Assembly (NCBI RefSeq): GCF_040796495.1
Contig: NZ_JBFNQN010000005.1
Coordinates: 288,691 to 352,690 of the forward strand
From: Kineococcus endophyticus
Lineage (GTDB): Bacteria > Actinomycetota > Actinomycetes > Actinomycetales > Kineococcaceae
Length of the DNA: 64,000 bases
Direction of reading: 5' to 3'
Below the pieces are notes generated by a model. The model was not told the DNA's origin and did not search any database. It was given only the letters and a program-made list of their open reading frames with translations. Every line of letters starts with the position of its first letter. Within the stretch, counting starts at the first letter, position 1. Shown here one piece after another: positions 14,949-26,332 of the stretch. Both the position numbers and the translations under genes were made by a program.

Positions 14949-15820
14949 GAGGCCACCTCGTAGGTGGTGCGGCGTCCGAACCACCACCGCTGCGCGAGGG
15001 TCAGGACCACGAGGAAGACCGTCAGGACCACCGCGATCGCGGCCGCCCGACCCATCCGCAGGGCGGTGAAGGCCTCGGAATAGATCTCGTACGCCAGCAG
15101 GGAGGTCGCCCCGCCCGGGCCCCCGCCCGTCATGGCGTAGACCGTGTCGAAGACCTGGAAGCTGGAGATGATCCCGGTGATGAGGACGAAGGAGGTCGTC
15201 GGCCGCAGCAGCGGCAGCGTGATGCTCCAGAAGACCCGCCAGGGTCCGGCCCCGTCGACGCGGGCTGCGTCGGCCAGTTGCGCCGGGATGCCCGCCAGAC
15301 CGGCGAGGAAGAACAGGGCGACGTACCCCACCTGCGTCCAGACCGTCACGAACGCCACGGCCGGCAGCGCCAGGGAGTGGCTCGTCAGCCACTCCACGCG
15401 CGTCCCGAGGATCGCGTTCAGGGCTCCCGTCGACGGGTCGAACATCCACCGCCACACCAGGCCGACGACGAGCGGGGCGCAGACCCACGGGACCACGTAG
15501 AGGACGCGGAAGAAGGTGGACCCCGGGAGCCGGCGCGCGAGGAGGACGGCGACGAACAACCCCAGCGCCGTCTGGACGGGGATGACGAGGACGGTGAACA
15601 GGAGGGTGACGGCGAAGGAGTGCCGGATGCCCGCGTCGCTCAGGACGGTGGCGTAGTTGTCCAGGCCCGCCCAGCGGGCCGGTGAGACGAGGTCCCAGCG
15701 CTGCAGGCTGAGCCACAGCGCGACACCGACGGGGACGAGGAGGAACACGACGGTCCCGAGCAGGCTCGGCGCGAGCAGGGCCCACCCCGTCACCGCGTCC
15801 CTCGTCCGGCGTGTGCGCAC
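14945..15820 (-). CDS. Carbohydrate ABC transporter permease (MalF/UgpA type)
   Basis: 291 residues and six membrane helices. The first, WALLAPSLLGTVVFLLVPVG, is typical of UgpA-like permeases. The EAA loop is QLADAARVDGAGPWRVFWSI, and FDTVYAMTGGGPGGATSLLAYEIY is the conserved periplasmic loop before the last helices. It is the first gene of the importer operon. The GTG at 15820 has GGAGGTG 5 nt upstream. The order permease-permease-binding protein is less common than binding protein first. Confidence 0.9.
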   Translation of the reverse strand: MRTRRTRDAVTGWALLAPSLLGTVVFLLVPVGVALWLSLQRWDLVSPARWAGLDNYATVLSDAGIRHSFAVTLLFTVLVIPVQTALGLFVAVLLARRLPGSTFFRVLYVVPWVCAPLVVGLVWRWMFDPSTGALNAILGTRVEWLTSHSLALPAVAFVTVWTQVGYVALFFLAGLAGIPAQLADAARVDGAGPWRVFWSITLPLLRPTTSFVLITGIISSFQVFDTVYAMTGGGPGGATSLLAYEIYSEAFTALRMGRAAAIAVVLTVFLVVLTLAQRWWFGRRTTYEVAS

Positions 15821-15932
15821 CCGTCACCTCCCGCTCGCCCGGTGGTCAACATGCCACGCCCGCAGTGCGCTCGCGACGGGAGGGGGCTAGGTTGGTGAGG
15901 CCCTTGCACGTTCAACGAAACTGGAGGACCCA

Positions 15933-16538
15933 GTGAGCGACGTGAAGCTCGCGATCGTCTACTACTCCGCGACCGGGACGGTCCGCGCGATGGCCGAGCG
16001 CCTCGCCGCCGCCGGCGAGCAGGCCGGCGCCGAGGTGCGCCTGCGCCAGGTCGACCGTCAGCCCACCGGCGGCGAGAAGGCCGCCACCGACGCCCAGCAG
16101 GCCGAGGCGGAGGAGTCGCGGGGCGCCGAGGGCGTCACCGCCGACGACATCGTCTGGGCCGACGCCGTGCTGTTCGGCTCCCCCACGCGTTACGGCAACA
16201 TCGCCGGCCAGCTCAAGGTCTTCATCGACTCCCTCGGCCCGCAGTGGGCCCAGGGTCAGCTCGCCGACAAGGTGTACGCCGGCTTCACGTCCTCCCAGAC
16301 CGCGCACGGCGGCCAGGAGACGACCCTGCTGGCGCTGTACAACTCCATCTACCACTTCGGCGGCATCATCGTCCCGCCCGGGTACACCGACGGCTCGAAG
16401 TTTGTCGACGGCAACCCCTACGGCGTCAGCCACGTCACCGGCGGCGGCAACGACATCCCCCTCGGCGACGTGGAGTTCACCGCCCTGGACCACCTCGCGA
16501 ACCGCGTCGTCGGGATCGCCCGCAAGTTCAAGGGCTGA
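15933..16538 (+). CDS. wrbA: NAD(P)H:quinone oxidoreductase, WrbA type
   Basis: 201 residues with a flavodoxin-like start KLAIVYYSATGTVRAMAERL for FMN phosphate binding. The WrbA hallmarks GSPTRYGNIAGQLKVFID, FTSSQTAHGGQETTLLALYN and HFGGIIVPPGY are present. WrbA proteins are FMN-bound tetramers that reduce quinones by two electrons and limit radical formation. GTG 15933 has CTGGAGGA upstream. TAGGTT at 15889-15894 is a possible -10, giving a ~35-nt leader. A strong bidirectional hairpin follows the gene. It is divergent from the sugar importer and convergent with ilvC. Confidence 0.93.
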   Translation: MSDVKLAIVYYSATGTVRAMAERLAAAGEQAGAEVRLRQVDRQPTGGEKAATDAQQAEAEESRGAEGVTADDIVWADAVLFGSPTRYGNIAGQLKVFIDSLGPQWAQGQLADKVYAGFTSSQTAHGGQETTLLALYNSIYHFGGIIVPPGYTDGSKFVDGNPYGVSHVTGGGNDIPLGDVEFTALDHLANRVVGIARKFKG

Positions 16539-16560
16539 GCCCGCAGTCGGGCCGACGCAC

Positions 16561-16595
16561 GAGACCCCCGCACCGGAGCCCGGTGCGGGGGTCTC
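16561..16595. terminator. Bidirectional terminator between wrbA and ilvC
   Basis: A perfect 16-bp stem, GAGACCCCCGCACCGG with its complement, closes a 3-nt loop (AGC). It lies 22 nt after the wrbA stop and 13 nt beyond the ilvC stop, so it can serve both convergent transcripts. T-rich tails are short, as is usual at this GC content. Confidence 0.8.
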
Positions 16596-16608
16596 GTCGT
16601 CCTCGGGG

Positions 16609-20029
<3,421 letters not shown>

Positions 20030-20107
20030 CTCGGTGTCCTCCTCGGGCGGTGCCGTTCACGGTGGTCGTGCTTCCCGGACGCCCGGCGTGTTCGGTCCGC
20101 CGGACGC

Positions 20108-20145
20108 AAAAAGACCCCTCAGCCAGGGATGGCGTGTGAGGGGTC
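20108..20145 (-). terminator. Transcription attenuator of the ilvBNC operon
   Basis: On the minus strand GACCCCTCA ... TGAGGGGTC forms a 9-bp stem (20137-20145 with 20113-20121) directly followed by five T residues (20108-20112). It lies between the leader peptide stop and the ilvB start, the expected place for an amino-acid-responsive intrinsic terminator. An inner GCC/GGC pair may shorten the loop. Confidence 0.8.
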
Positions 20146-20165
20146 GCGCGCTCGGCCGAACTGAC

Positions 20166-20204
20166 TCAGCCGGCGCGCTGTCCGATGGCTACGAGGAACC
20201 GCAT
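20166..20204 (-). CDS. ilvB leader peptide (12 residues)
   Basis: ATG to TGA encodes MRFLVAIGQRAG. The run Phe-Leu-Val-Ala-Ile puts Leu, Val and Ile codons in a row, the mark of a branched-chain attenuation peptide. A short peptide of the same style precedes ilvB in other actinobacteria, as I recall. The ATG is 7 nt after the -10 TACCTT with no Shine-Dalgarno, so the transcript is probably leaderless and ribosomes load on the peptide at once. Stalling at scarce Leu/Val/Ile tRNA would favour an alternative fold to the terminator downstream. Confidence 0.75.
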   Translation of the reverse strand: MRFLVAIGQRAG

Positions 20205-20211
20205 GGGTGGA

Positions 20212-20240
20212 AAGGTAGCCGTCCCGCGGCGCGCTGTCAG
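20212..20240 (-). promoter_or_regulatory. Promoter of the ilvBNC operon
   Basis: Minus strand CTGACA (20235-20240), a 17-nt spacer and TACCTT (20212-20217), followed after 7 nt by the leader-peptide ATG. This is one of the best-formed promoters in the window. Confidence 0.75.
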
Positions 20241-20256
20241 CCGACAGCGCGCCGCG
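20225..20256. terminator. 14-bp perfect inverted repeat over the ilvB -35; ilvD terminator or operator
   Basis: CGCGGCGCGCTGTC and its exact complement (20225-20238, 20243-20256) are separated by 4 nt. The hairpin begins 54 nt beyond the ilvD stop on the same strand, so it may terminate ilvD. It also covers the ilvB -35, so repressor binding is an alternative. No T-run follows. Confidence 0.5.
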
Positions 20257-20309
20257 TCTCACATCGTGGACATCCCGTCTCAGAACCGGGACGTCCGGTC
20301 GAGCGCAGG

Positions 20310-22013
20310 TCAGCTGCAGACCGCGCCGACCGAGGCCGACTGCACCTGCTTGGCGTACTTGGCCAGGACCCCGCGCGTGAACACGGGCGGCAGCGGGGCC
20401 CAGCCCTCGCGCCGGGCCGCCAGCTCCTCGTCGTCGACGAGGACCTCGAGCGTCTTGCCCGCGACGTCGAGGCGGATGCGGTCGCCGTCGCGGACGAACG
20501 CGACCGGTCCCCCGTCGACGGCCTCGGGGGCGATGTGCCCCACGCACAGGCCCGTCGTCCCGCCGGAGAAGCGGCCGTCAGTGAGCAGGAGCACGTCCTT
20601 GCCCAGCCCCGCGCCCTTGATCGCCCCGGTGATCGCGAGCATCTCGCGCATCCCCGGACCGCCCTTGGGGCCCTCGTAGCGGATGACGACGACGTCGCCG
20701 GCCGAGATCGTGCCGTCCTCGAGGGCGTCGAGGGCCGCGCGCTCGCGCTCGAAGACGCGGGCCGTGCCCTCGAACACCTCCGAGTCGAACCCGGCGCTCT
20801 TCACCACGGCCCCGCCCGGGGCGAGGTTGCCCGTGAGGATCGTGATGCCGCCGGTCTTGTGGATCGGGTTGTCCAGGGCGCGCAGCACGACCCCGTCGAC
20901 GTCCGGCGGCGCGATGTCGGCGAGGTTCTCGGCCATCGTCTTCCCGGTCACCGTCAGCACGTCGCCGTGCAGCAGACCGGCGTCCAGCAGCGCGCGCATG
21001 ACGACGGGGATCCCGCCGATGCGGTCGACGTCGACCATGACGTGCTTGCCGAACGGCTTGAGGTCGCCCAGGTGCGGCACCTTGCCCGCGACGCGGTCGA
21101 AGTCGGCGAGGGTGAGGTCGACCTCGGCCTCGTAGGCGATGGCCAGCAGGTGCAGCACGGCGTTGGTCGAGCCGCCGAGGGCCATGACGACGGCGATGGC
21201 GTTCTCGAACGCCTCCTTGGTGAGGATCTGCCGGGCCGTGATGCCGTGGCGCAGCAGGTTGACCACGGCCTCGCCCGAGCGGCGGGCGAACCCGTCGCGG
21301 CGGCGGTCGGTCGCAGGCGGCGCGGCGCTGCCGGGCAGCGACATGCCGAGCGCCTCGGCGGCGGCGGCCATCGTGTTGGCGGTGTACATGCCGCCGCAGG
21401 CGCCCTCGCCCGGGCAGATCGCGCGCTCGATGACGTCGACGTCCTCACGCGACATGAGCCCGCGGGCGCAGGCCCCGACGGCCTCGAAGGCGTCGATGAG
21501 CGTGACCTCGTGCTCGCTGCCGTCGGAGAGCTTGGCCCGGCCCGGCAGGATCGTCCCGGCGTAGAGGAAGACGCTCGCGAGGTCGAGGCGCGCGGCGGCC
21601 ATGAGCATGCCGGGCAGCGACTTGTCGCAGCCGGCGAGCAGGACCGAGCCGTCGAGGCGCTCGGCGCTCATGACCGTCTCGACGGAGTCGGCGATGACCT
21701 CGCGCGAGACGAGGGAGAAGTGCATCCCCTGGTGGCCCATGGAGATGCCGTCGGAGACGGAGATGGTGCCGAACTCCAGCGGGTACCCGCGGGCGGCGTG
21801 CACCCCGTCCTTGACGGCCTTGGCGAGGCGGTCCAGGGGCAGGTTGCAGGGGGTGATCTCGTTCCAGCTCGAGGCGACGCCGATCTGGGGCTTCTCCCAG
21901 TCGTCGTCCCCCATGCCGACGGCGCGGAGCATGCCGCGCGAGGCGGTCGCCTCCAGCCCGTCGGTGACCTGCCGGCTGCGCGGTTTGACGTCGATCTCAT
22001 CGGCTGGGCTCAC
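20310..22013 (-). CDS. ilvD: Dihydroxy-acid dehydratase
   Basis: 567 residues. Fe-S cluster and active-site motifs are visible in order: the CNL turn in [45 protein letters not shown], and [16 protein letters not shown] near the C-terminus with [12 protein letters not shown] before it. It dehydrates dihydroxyisovalerate and dihydroxymethylvalerate, the step after IlvC. It is transcribed separately from ilvBNC. GTG 22013 ([13 protein letters not shown]) is chosen because TACACT lies 6 nt upstream (leaderless). Confidence 0.97.
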   Translation of the reverse strand: MSPADEIDVKPRSRQVTDGLEATASRGMLRAVGMGDDDWEKPQIGVASSWNEITPCNLPLDRLAKAVKDGVHAARGYPLEFGTISVSDGISMGHQGMHFSLVSREVIADSVETVMSAERLDGSVLLAGCDKSLPGMLMAAARLDLASVFLYAGTILPGRAKLSDGSEHEVTLIDAFEAVGACARGLMSREDVDVIERAICPGEGACGGMYTANTMAAAAEALGMSLPGSAAPPATDRRRDGFARRSGEAVVNLLRHGITARQILTKEAFENAIAVVMALGGSTNAVLHLLAIAYEAEVDLTLADFDRVAGKVPHLGDLKPFGKHVMVDVDRIGGIPVVMRALLDAGLLHGDVLTVTGKTMAENLADIAPPDVDGVVLRALDNPIHKTGGITILTGNLAPGGAVVKSAGFDSEVFEGTARVFERERAALDALEDGTISAGDVVVIRYEGPKGGPGMREMLAITGAIKGAGLGKDVLLLTDGRFSGGTTGLCVGHIAPEAVDGGPVAFVRDGDRIRLDVAGKTLEVLVDDEELAARREGWAPLPPVFTRGVLAKYAKQVQSASVGAVCS

Positions 22014-22019
22014 GGTCGG

Positions 22020-22025
22020 AGTGTA
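22020..22025 (-). promoter_or_regulatory. -10 element of ilvD (leaderless)
   Basis: Minus-strand TACACT, 6 nt from GTG 22013, with no Shine-Dalgarno. It decides the ilvD start. Confidence 0.55.
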
Positions 22026-22055
22026 GGCAACCGGGGGCGGCGGGGAGCCGGGGCG

Positions 22056-22084
22056 TTGACCGCACGCGCGGCCGAGGATACCGT
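22056..22084 (+). promoter_or_regulatory. Promoter of the oxidoreductase-fusion/lacI operon
   Basis: TTGACC (22056-22061), 17-nt spacer, TACCGT (22079-22084). Transcription would start at about 22091, at the left edge of the palindromic operator. Confidence 0.75.
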
Positions 22085-22090
22085 CGGCCG

Positions 22091-22110
22091 CGTCGTGAAC
22101 GTTCACGACG
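22091..22110. promoter_or_regulatory. 20-bp perfect palindromic operator (LacI-type)
   Basis: CGTCGTGAACGTTCACGACG is a perfect dyad with a central CG, the form favoured by LacI/GalR regulators. It starts 6 nt after the -10 and covers the expected transcription start, where a bound repressor would block initiation. The LacI-type gene that ends the same operon is the likely binder. Confidence 0.8.
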
Positions 22111-22139
22111 TCCCTCCCCCCGGCTCGAAGGAGCGCCAG

Positions 22140-24134
22140 ATGTCGACCCCCACCCGCTGGGCCGTGCTCGGTCCCGGTGGCATCGCCCACCGGTTCGCCT
22201 CCCAGCTGCCCTTCGCCGACGCGCAGCTCACGGCCGTCGGCGGCTCCCCCACGGCCGGTGGCCAGGAGCGGGCCCGGGCCTTCGCCGAGGAGTTCGCCGC
22301 CCTGTCCGACGGGGGCGCCTTCGTCGGCGACTACGACGCCGTCCTGGCCCGCGACGACGTCGACGCCGTCTACGTCAGCACCGTCCACGTCACGCACGCC
22401 CGCCTGGCCCTGGCCGCGATCCGCGCCGGCAAGCACGTGCTGTGCGAGAAGCCGTTCGCCCCGAACAACGGCAGCGTCATGGCCGTCGTCGACGCGGCCC
22501 GCGCCTCCGGCGTGAACGTCCTCGAGGCGTACATGTACGCCCACCACCCGCAGACGCAGAAGCTGCTCGACCTCGTCCGCTCCGGCGCGATCGGCACCGT
22601 CCAGCACGTCGACGCGAGCTTCGCCTTCGCCACGGGCGCGAAGCAGGGGCGCCTGTACGACGCCGACCTCGCCGGTGGCGGCATCCTCGACGTCGGCGGC
22701 TACCCCGTCTCCGCCGCGTACCTCGTCGCGAGCGCGGCCCTCGGCCGCCCGGCCGCGGTGCAGGAGTTCTCCGCCCAGGGCACGGTCGGCGAGACCGGCG
22801 TCGACGAGTGGGCGACGGCCTCGATCGTCTTCGCCGGGGGCGTCACCGCCGCCGTCCGCACGGGCGTCGCCCTGTCCGACCCGCAGACGATCACGGTCTA
22901 CGGTTCGGCGGGCCGCATCCACCTGCCGGACCCGTGGACGATCCTCGGCGACACCCGCGTCGTGCTCACCCGGCCGGGCGCCGAACCGGAGGAGTTCGCG
23001 TTCGACCCGGAACTGCCGGAGAACAAGGCCTACGCCCTCGAGGCGAAGGCGCTCGTCGGCGACGACACGCCCGCGTTCACGCTCGACGACACGCTCGCCG
23101 TCAACGCCGTGCTGGACCGCTGGCGCGCCGAGATCGGACTGCGCTACCCGTTCGAGACCGACACCGCGGACATCCCCACCGTCTCGGGCCTGCCGCTGCG
23201 GCGCACCGAACCCACGGCCATGAAGTACGGCCGCATCCCCGGCCTGGACCGCGAGGTCTCCCGCCTCGTCATGGGGTGCGACAACCAGCCCGACCTCGCG
23301 CACGCCTCCGCCATCTTCGACGCGTTCGTTGAGGCCGGCGGGAACACGTTCGACACGGCGTGGCTGTACGGCTCGGGCAAGTACGAGAAGCTGCTCGGCC
23401 GGTGGATGGCCAACCGCGGGAACCGCGACGACCTGAACATCATCGTCAAGGGCTGCCACACCCCGCACTGCGACCCCGAGTCCCTCACCCGCCAGCTCTT
23501 CGAGTCCTTCGAGCGGCAGGGCCACGAGCACGCGGACATCTACATGATGCACCGCGACAACGAGGACATCCCCGTCGGTGAGTTCGTCGACGTCCTCGAC
23601 GAGCACGCCGCGGCCGGCCGCATCACCGTCTACGGCGGCTCGAACTGGTCGACCGCCCGCGTCGACGAGGCCAACGAGTACGCCCGCAAGAACGGCAAGC
23701 GGCCGTTCTCGGTGCTGTCCAACCACTTCGGGCTCGCCGAGGCGTACGACGTGCCGTGGGCGGGCTGCCGCCACGTGACCGACCCGGCGTCCAAGCAGTG
23801 GCTCTCCGAACGCGACATCGCCCTGCTGCCCTGGAGCTCGCAGGCTCGCGGCTTCTTCGCCCGGGCGAACCCGGAGGACCGCAGCGACGCCGAGCTCGTG
23901 CGCTGCTACTACTCCGAGGCGAACTTCGAGCGCAAGGCGCGCGCTGAGAAGCTGGGCCGCGAACTCGGTGTCCCGGCCACGGCCATCGCCCTGGCCTTCG
24001 TGCTGGCCCAGCCGTTCCAGGTGTTCGCGCTGTTCGGCCCCCGTACGATCGCCGAGGCGCGGTCGTCGATGACCGGCCTCGGCGTCGAGCTCGACGAGCA
24101 GCAGGTGGCTTGGCTGGACCTGCGCGAGGGGTGA
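22140..24134 (+). CDS. Fusion of Gfo/Idh/MocA oxidoreductase and aldo/keto reductase
   Basis: 664 residues made of two complete enzymes. Residues 1 to ~325 are Gfo/Idh/MocA: Rossmann start [13 protein letters not shown], the EKP signature in [13 protein letters not shown], and the substrate-side [13 protein letters not shown]. Residues ~345-664 are an aldo/keto reductase barrel with the tetrad Asp in [11 protein letters not shown], Tyr in the same motif, Lys in IIVKGCHTP and His in YMMHRDNED. Both are NAD(P)-dependent sugar-type redox enzymes, so sequential oxidation and reduction (epimerisation, for instance of an inositol or glycoside) is plausible. ATG 22140 has AAGGAG upstream. It is coupled to a LacI gene (GTGA overlap). 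Confidence 0.88.
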   Translation: MSTPTRWAVLGPGGIAHRFASQLPFADAQLTAVGGSPTAGGQERARAFAEEFAALSDGGAFVGDYDAVLARDDVDAVYVSTVHVTHARLALAAIRAGKHVLCEKPFAPNNGSVMAVVDAARASGVNVLEAYMYAHHPQTQKLLDLVRSGAIGTVQHVDASFAFATGAKQGRLYDADLAGGGILDVGGYPVSAAYLVASAALGRPAAVQEFSAQGTVGETGVDEWATASIVFAGGVTAAVRTGVALSDPQTITVYGSAGRIHLPDPWTILGDTRVVLTRPGAEPEEFAFDPELPENKAYALEAKALVGDDTPAFTLDDTLAVNAVLDRWRAEIGLRYPFETDTADIPTVSGLPLRRTEPTAMKYGRIPGLDREVSRLVMGCDNQPDLAHASAIFDAFVEAGGNTFDTAWLYGSGKYEKLLGRWMANRGNRDDLNIIVKGCHTPHCDPESLTRQLFESFERQGHEHADIYMMHRDNEDIPVGEFVDVLDEHAAAGRITVYGGSNWSTARVDEANEYARKNGKRPFSVLSNHFGLAEAYDVPWAGCRHVTDPASKQWLSERDIALLPWSSQARGFFARANPEDRSDAELVRCYYSEANFERKARAEKLGRELGVPATAIALAFVLAQPFQVFALFGPRTIAEARSSMTGLGVELDEQQVAWLDLREG

Positions 24135-25021
24135 GCCGCACCCCGGCCGGGGTGTCCCGGCAGACGGTCACCCGGGCGGTCAACGACATGCCCGGCATCA
24201 ACCCCGGGACGCGCGAGCGGGTCCTCGCCGCCGCCCGGGAGCTGAACTACCACCCGTCGCGGTTCGGACGCGGGCTCGTCAAACCCTCGGCCCGCACCCT
24301 GGGGCTGGTCGTGGGCGACCTCACGAACCCCTACTACGCCGACCTCGCCGCCACCGTGCTGCGGCTCGCGGCCGAACGCGGGTGGAACGTCGTCATGGCC
24401 GAACCCGGGTCCGTGGCCGACCTCGTCGGCGCGGCCGACGCCGTCGTGGGTTTCACGGGCCTGGCGCTGGAACCCCCAGGGGCCGGTGCCCCCAACCTGC
24501 CCGTCGTGGAGATCGACCCGCCCCGCGTCCACCCGGGGCACGGCCGCATCGAGTTCGAGCGGCTCACCGCCACGCGGGACGCAGTGCGGCACCTGCTGGA
24601 GCGGGGGACGCGCAGGCCGGTTGTGCTCGACGCGGCGTCCCGGTCCTCGCGCGGCCGGACGTTCCTCGAGGCCTTCGGCGAGGCGGGGGTCGACGCCGTC
24701 GTCGTCGACCGCGACACCCCCTGGGCGGACCTGGCCGAGCTCTCCCCCGACGCGCTCGTCGCGTTCAACGACCTCGAGGGTTTCCGGCTGCTGCGCGAAC
24801 TCCGGGCGCACGGCGTGGACGTGCCCGGGGACGTGCGGGTCGTCGGCGTCGACGGCCTGGCGGTGGGCGACTTCGTCACTCCCCGGCTCTCGACGCTGGC
24901 CATCGACCTGGCCGAGGTCGGGCGAGCCGCCCTCGACCTCGTCGCCGAGCTGTCCGAGGGACCGGGCCGGAACCTCACCCGGGTGGTCCCGCACCGGTTC
25001 GTGGTGCGCGACTCGACCTGA
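24131..25021 (+). CDS. LacI-family transcriptional regulator with shortened DNA-binding domain
   Basis: 296 residues, short for LacI proteins (about 330-350). The N-terminus reads [20 protein letters not shown]. It holds the recognition helix ([12 protein letters not shown]), the rest of the head piece ([22 protein letters not shown]) and the sensor domain start ([17 protein letters not shown]), but it lacks the usual first helix (TIxDVAxxAG). The sensor domain is also trimmed, with no clear counterpart of the DGVI region. It overlaps the fusion gene by 4 nt. The 20-bp palindrome at 22091 is the probable operator. Whether it still binds DNA as usual is open. Confidence 0.82.
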   Translation: MSRTPAGVSRQTVTRAVNDMPGINPGTRERVLAAARELNYHPSRFGRGLVKPSARTLGLVVGDLTNPYYADLAATVLRLAAERGWNVVMAEPGSVADLVGAADAVVGFTGLALEPPGAGAPNLPVVEIDPPRVHPGHGRIEFERLTATRDAVRHLLERGTRRPVVLDAASRSSRGRTFLEAFGEAGVDAVVVDRDTPWADLAELSPDALVAFNDLEGFRLLRELRAHGVDVPGDVRVVGVDGLAVGDFVTPRLSTLAIDLAEVGRAALDLVAELSEGPGRNLTRVVPHRFVVRDST

Positions 25022-25039
25022 GGCGTCGACGGGGGAACG

Positions 25040-25225
25040 TCAGGCGCGCTGCGCCAGGGCCCGCAACCGGGTCCGGACCTCGTGCTCGTGCCAGCCGAGC
25101 CGTCCCTGGGACCACGTCGGGGCCGGCAGGGCGCCGCGGCCCACGAGCGCGTGCAGGGTCGCCACGTCCACGTCGTAGCGGTGGCTGACCTGGAGCAGGG
25201 TGAGCTTGTCGAGCGGGGCGTCCAC
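25040..25225 (-). CDS. Small hypothetical protein, HTH-like
   Basis: 61 residues from GTG 25225: MDAPLDKLTLLQVSHRYDVD and onward, ending LRALAQRA. It has two predicted helices separated by a turn (SHRYDVDVATLHALVGRGAL), then WSQGRLGWHEHEVRTRLRAL. This resembles the DNA-binding part of small MerR/excisionase-type proteins, but the family is not recognised. A -10-like TACAGT on the minus strand (25267-25272) precedes it. An upstream in-frame ATG at 25285 would add 20 residues and lies before that -10, so it was not chosen. It is convergent with lacI (18 nt apart). Confidence 0.5.
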   Translation of the reverse strand: MDAPLDKLTLLQVSHRYDVDVATLHALVGRGALPAPTWSQGRLGWHEHEVRTRLRALAQRA

Positions 25226-25286
25226 GGGGGATCCGATCTCGGGGAGGTGGGGAGGCAAACGTCCCCACTGTACCGGCACAGCCATT

Positions 25287-25319
25287 GCCAGCGGGACGCC
25301 AGCGGGACGCCAGCGGGAG
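25287..25319. repeat. Three tandem copies of an 11-bp unit
   Basis: GCCAGCGGGAC, GCCAGCGGGAC, GCCAGCGGGAG in direct head-to-tail order, 48 bp before the ABC ATPase start. The third copy differs by one base. A loose further GCCAGC lies downstream. The 11-bp period is one helical turn, so regulator binding is possible. Slippage during replication is the simpler explanation. Confidence 0.8.
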
Positions 25320-25366
25320 CCGGCCCGCGCCAGCCCCCCGCCAGCGCCGGACGCGACGGTTCCCCC

Positions 25367-26332
25367 ATGACGACACCCGCGATCGAGGCCGAGGGCCTCC
25401 GCAAGCGCTTCGGGACGACGCAGGCGCTCGACGGCGTCTCGCTGCAGGTCCCCGCCGGCCGCGTGCTCGGCGTCCTGGGCCCCAACGGCGCCGGCAAGAC
25501 CACCGCCGTCCGCATCCTGGCGACCCTCCTCGCCCCCGACGAGGGCACCGCCCGCATCGGCGGCCTCGACGTCGTCCGCGACGCGGCCCGGGTGCGCCGC
25601 TCGATCGGCCTCACCGGCCAGTACGCCTCGGTCGACGAGGACCTCACGGGGATGCAGAACCTGCTCCTCATCGGCACGCTCCTGGACCTGTCCCGCCGCG
25701 ACGCCCGCCGCCGCGCCGCCGAGCTGCTCGAGTGGTTCGACCTCGCCGACGCGGCCTCCCGCCGCGCGGGCACCTACTCCGGCGGCATGCGCCGCCGCCT
25801 CGACCTCGCCGCCTCCCTCGTCGGCCGGCCCGCGGTGGTGTTCCTCGACGAACCGACGACCGGGCTCGACCCGGCCAAGCGCGACGCCATGTGGGACGTC
25901 GTGCGGACCCTGGTCCGCGACGGGTCCACCGTCCTGCTGACGACCCAGTACCTCGAGGAGGCGGACCAGCTGGCCGACGAGATCACCGTCATCGACCACG
26001 GCCAGGTCATCGCCCACGACACCCCCGGCGGGCTCAAGCGGCAGGCGGGGAACCGCACCCTCACCGTCGTCCCGCTCGACGCCGCGGACGGGCCCGTGGT
26101 GCGGTCCCTGCTCGCCGCGATCTCCGGCGAGGATCCCCAGCCGCTGGCCGACGGGGGTTTCTCGGCCCCCGTCCCCGACGAACGCGCCATGACCGCCACC
26201 GTGGCGGCCCTGGCCGACCGCGGTGTGGAGGTCAGCGAACTCTCGCTGCACCTGCCCACGCTCGACGAGGTGTTCGCCAGCCTCACCCAGACCTCCGCAC
26301 GACCCACCGGCACGAAGGAGTTCGCGGCATGA
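25367..26332 (+). CDS. Drug-export ABC transporter ATP-binding protein, DrrA-like
   Basis: 321 residues. Walker A is GPNGAGKTTAVRIL, the Q-loop TGQYASVDEDLTG, the signature YSGGMRRRLDLAASL, and Walker B VVFLDEPTTGLDP, with the switch His replaced by Gln in LLTTQYLEEADQLAD. The TTQYLEEAD motif and the C-terminal ~80 residues with LPTLDEVF are those of the daunorubicin-resistance DrrA group. The substrate is a hydrophobic compound of unknown identity. The start is ATG 25367; GACGGT 6 nt upstream may be a weak leaderless -10. It overlaps the permease gene by 4 nt (ATGA). Confidence 0.92.
   Translation: MTTPAIEAEGLRKRFGTTQALDGVSLQVPAGRVLGVLGPNGAGKTTAVRILATLLAPDEGTARIGGLDVVRDAARVRRSIGLTGQYASVDEDLTGMQNLLLIGTLLDLSRRDARRRAAELLEWFDLADAASRRAGTYSGGMRRRLDLAASLVGRPAVVFLDEPTTGLDPAKRDAMWDVVRTLVRDGSTVLLTTQYLEEADQLADEITVIDHGQVIAHDTPGGLKRQAGNRTLTVVPLDAADGPVVRSLLAAISGEDPQPLADGGFSAPVPDERAMTATVAALADRGVEVSELSLHLPTLDEVFASLTQTSARPTGTKEFAA

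Noticed and set aside
22014..23774. Extension of the ilvD frame far upstream on the minus strand
   Set aside because: IlvD homology begins at 22013 with a -10 just before it. The rest is a shadow of the fusion gene.
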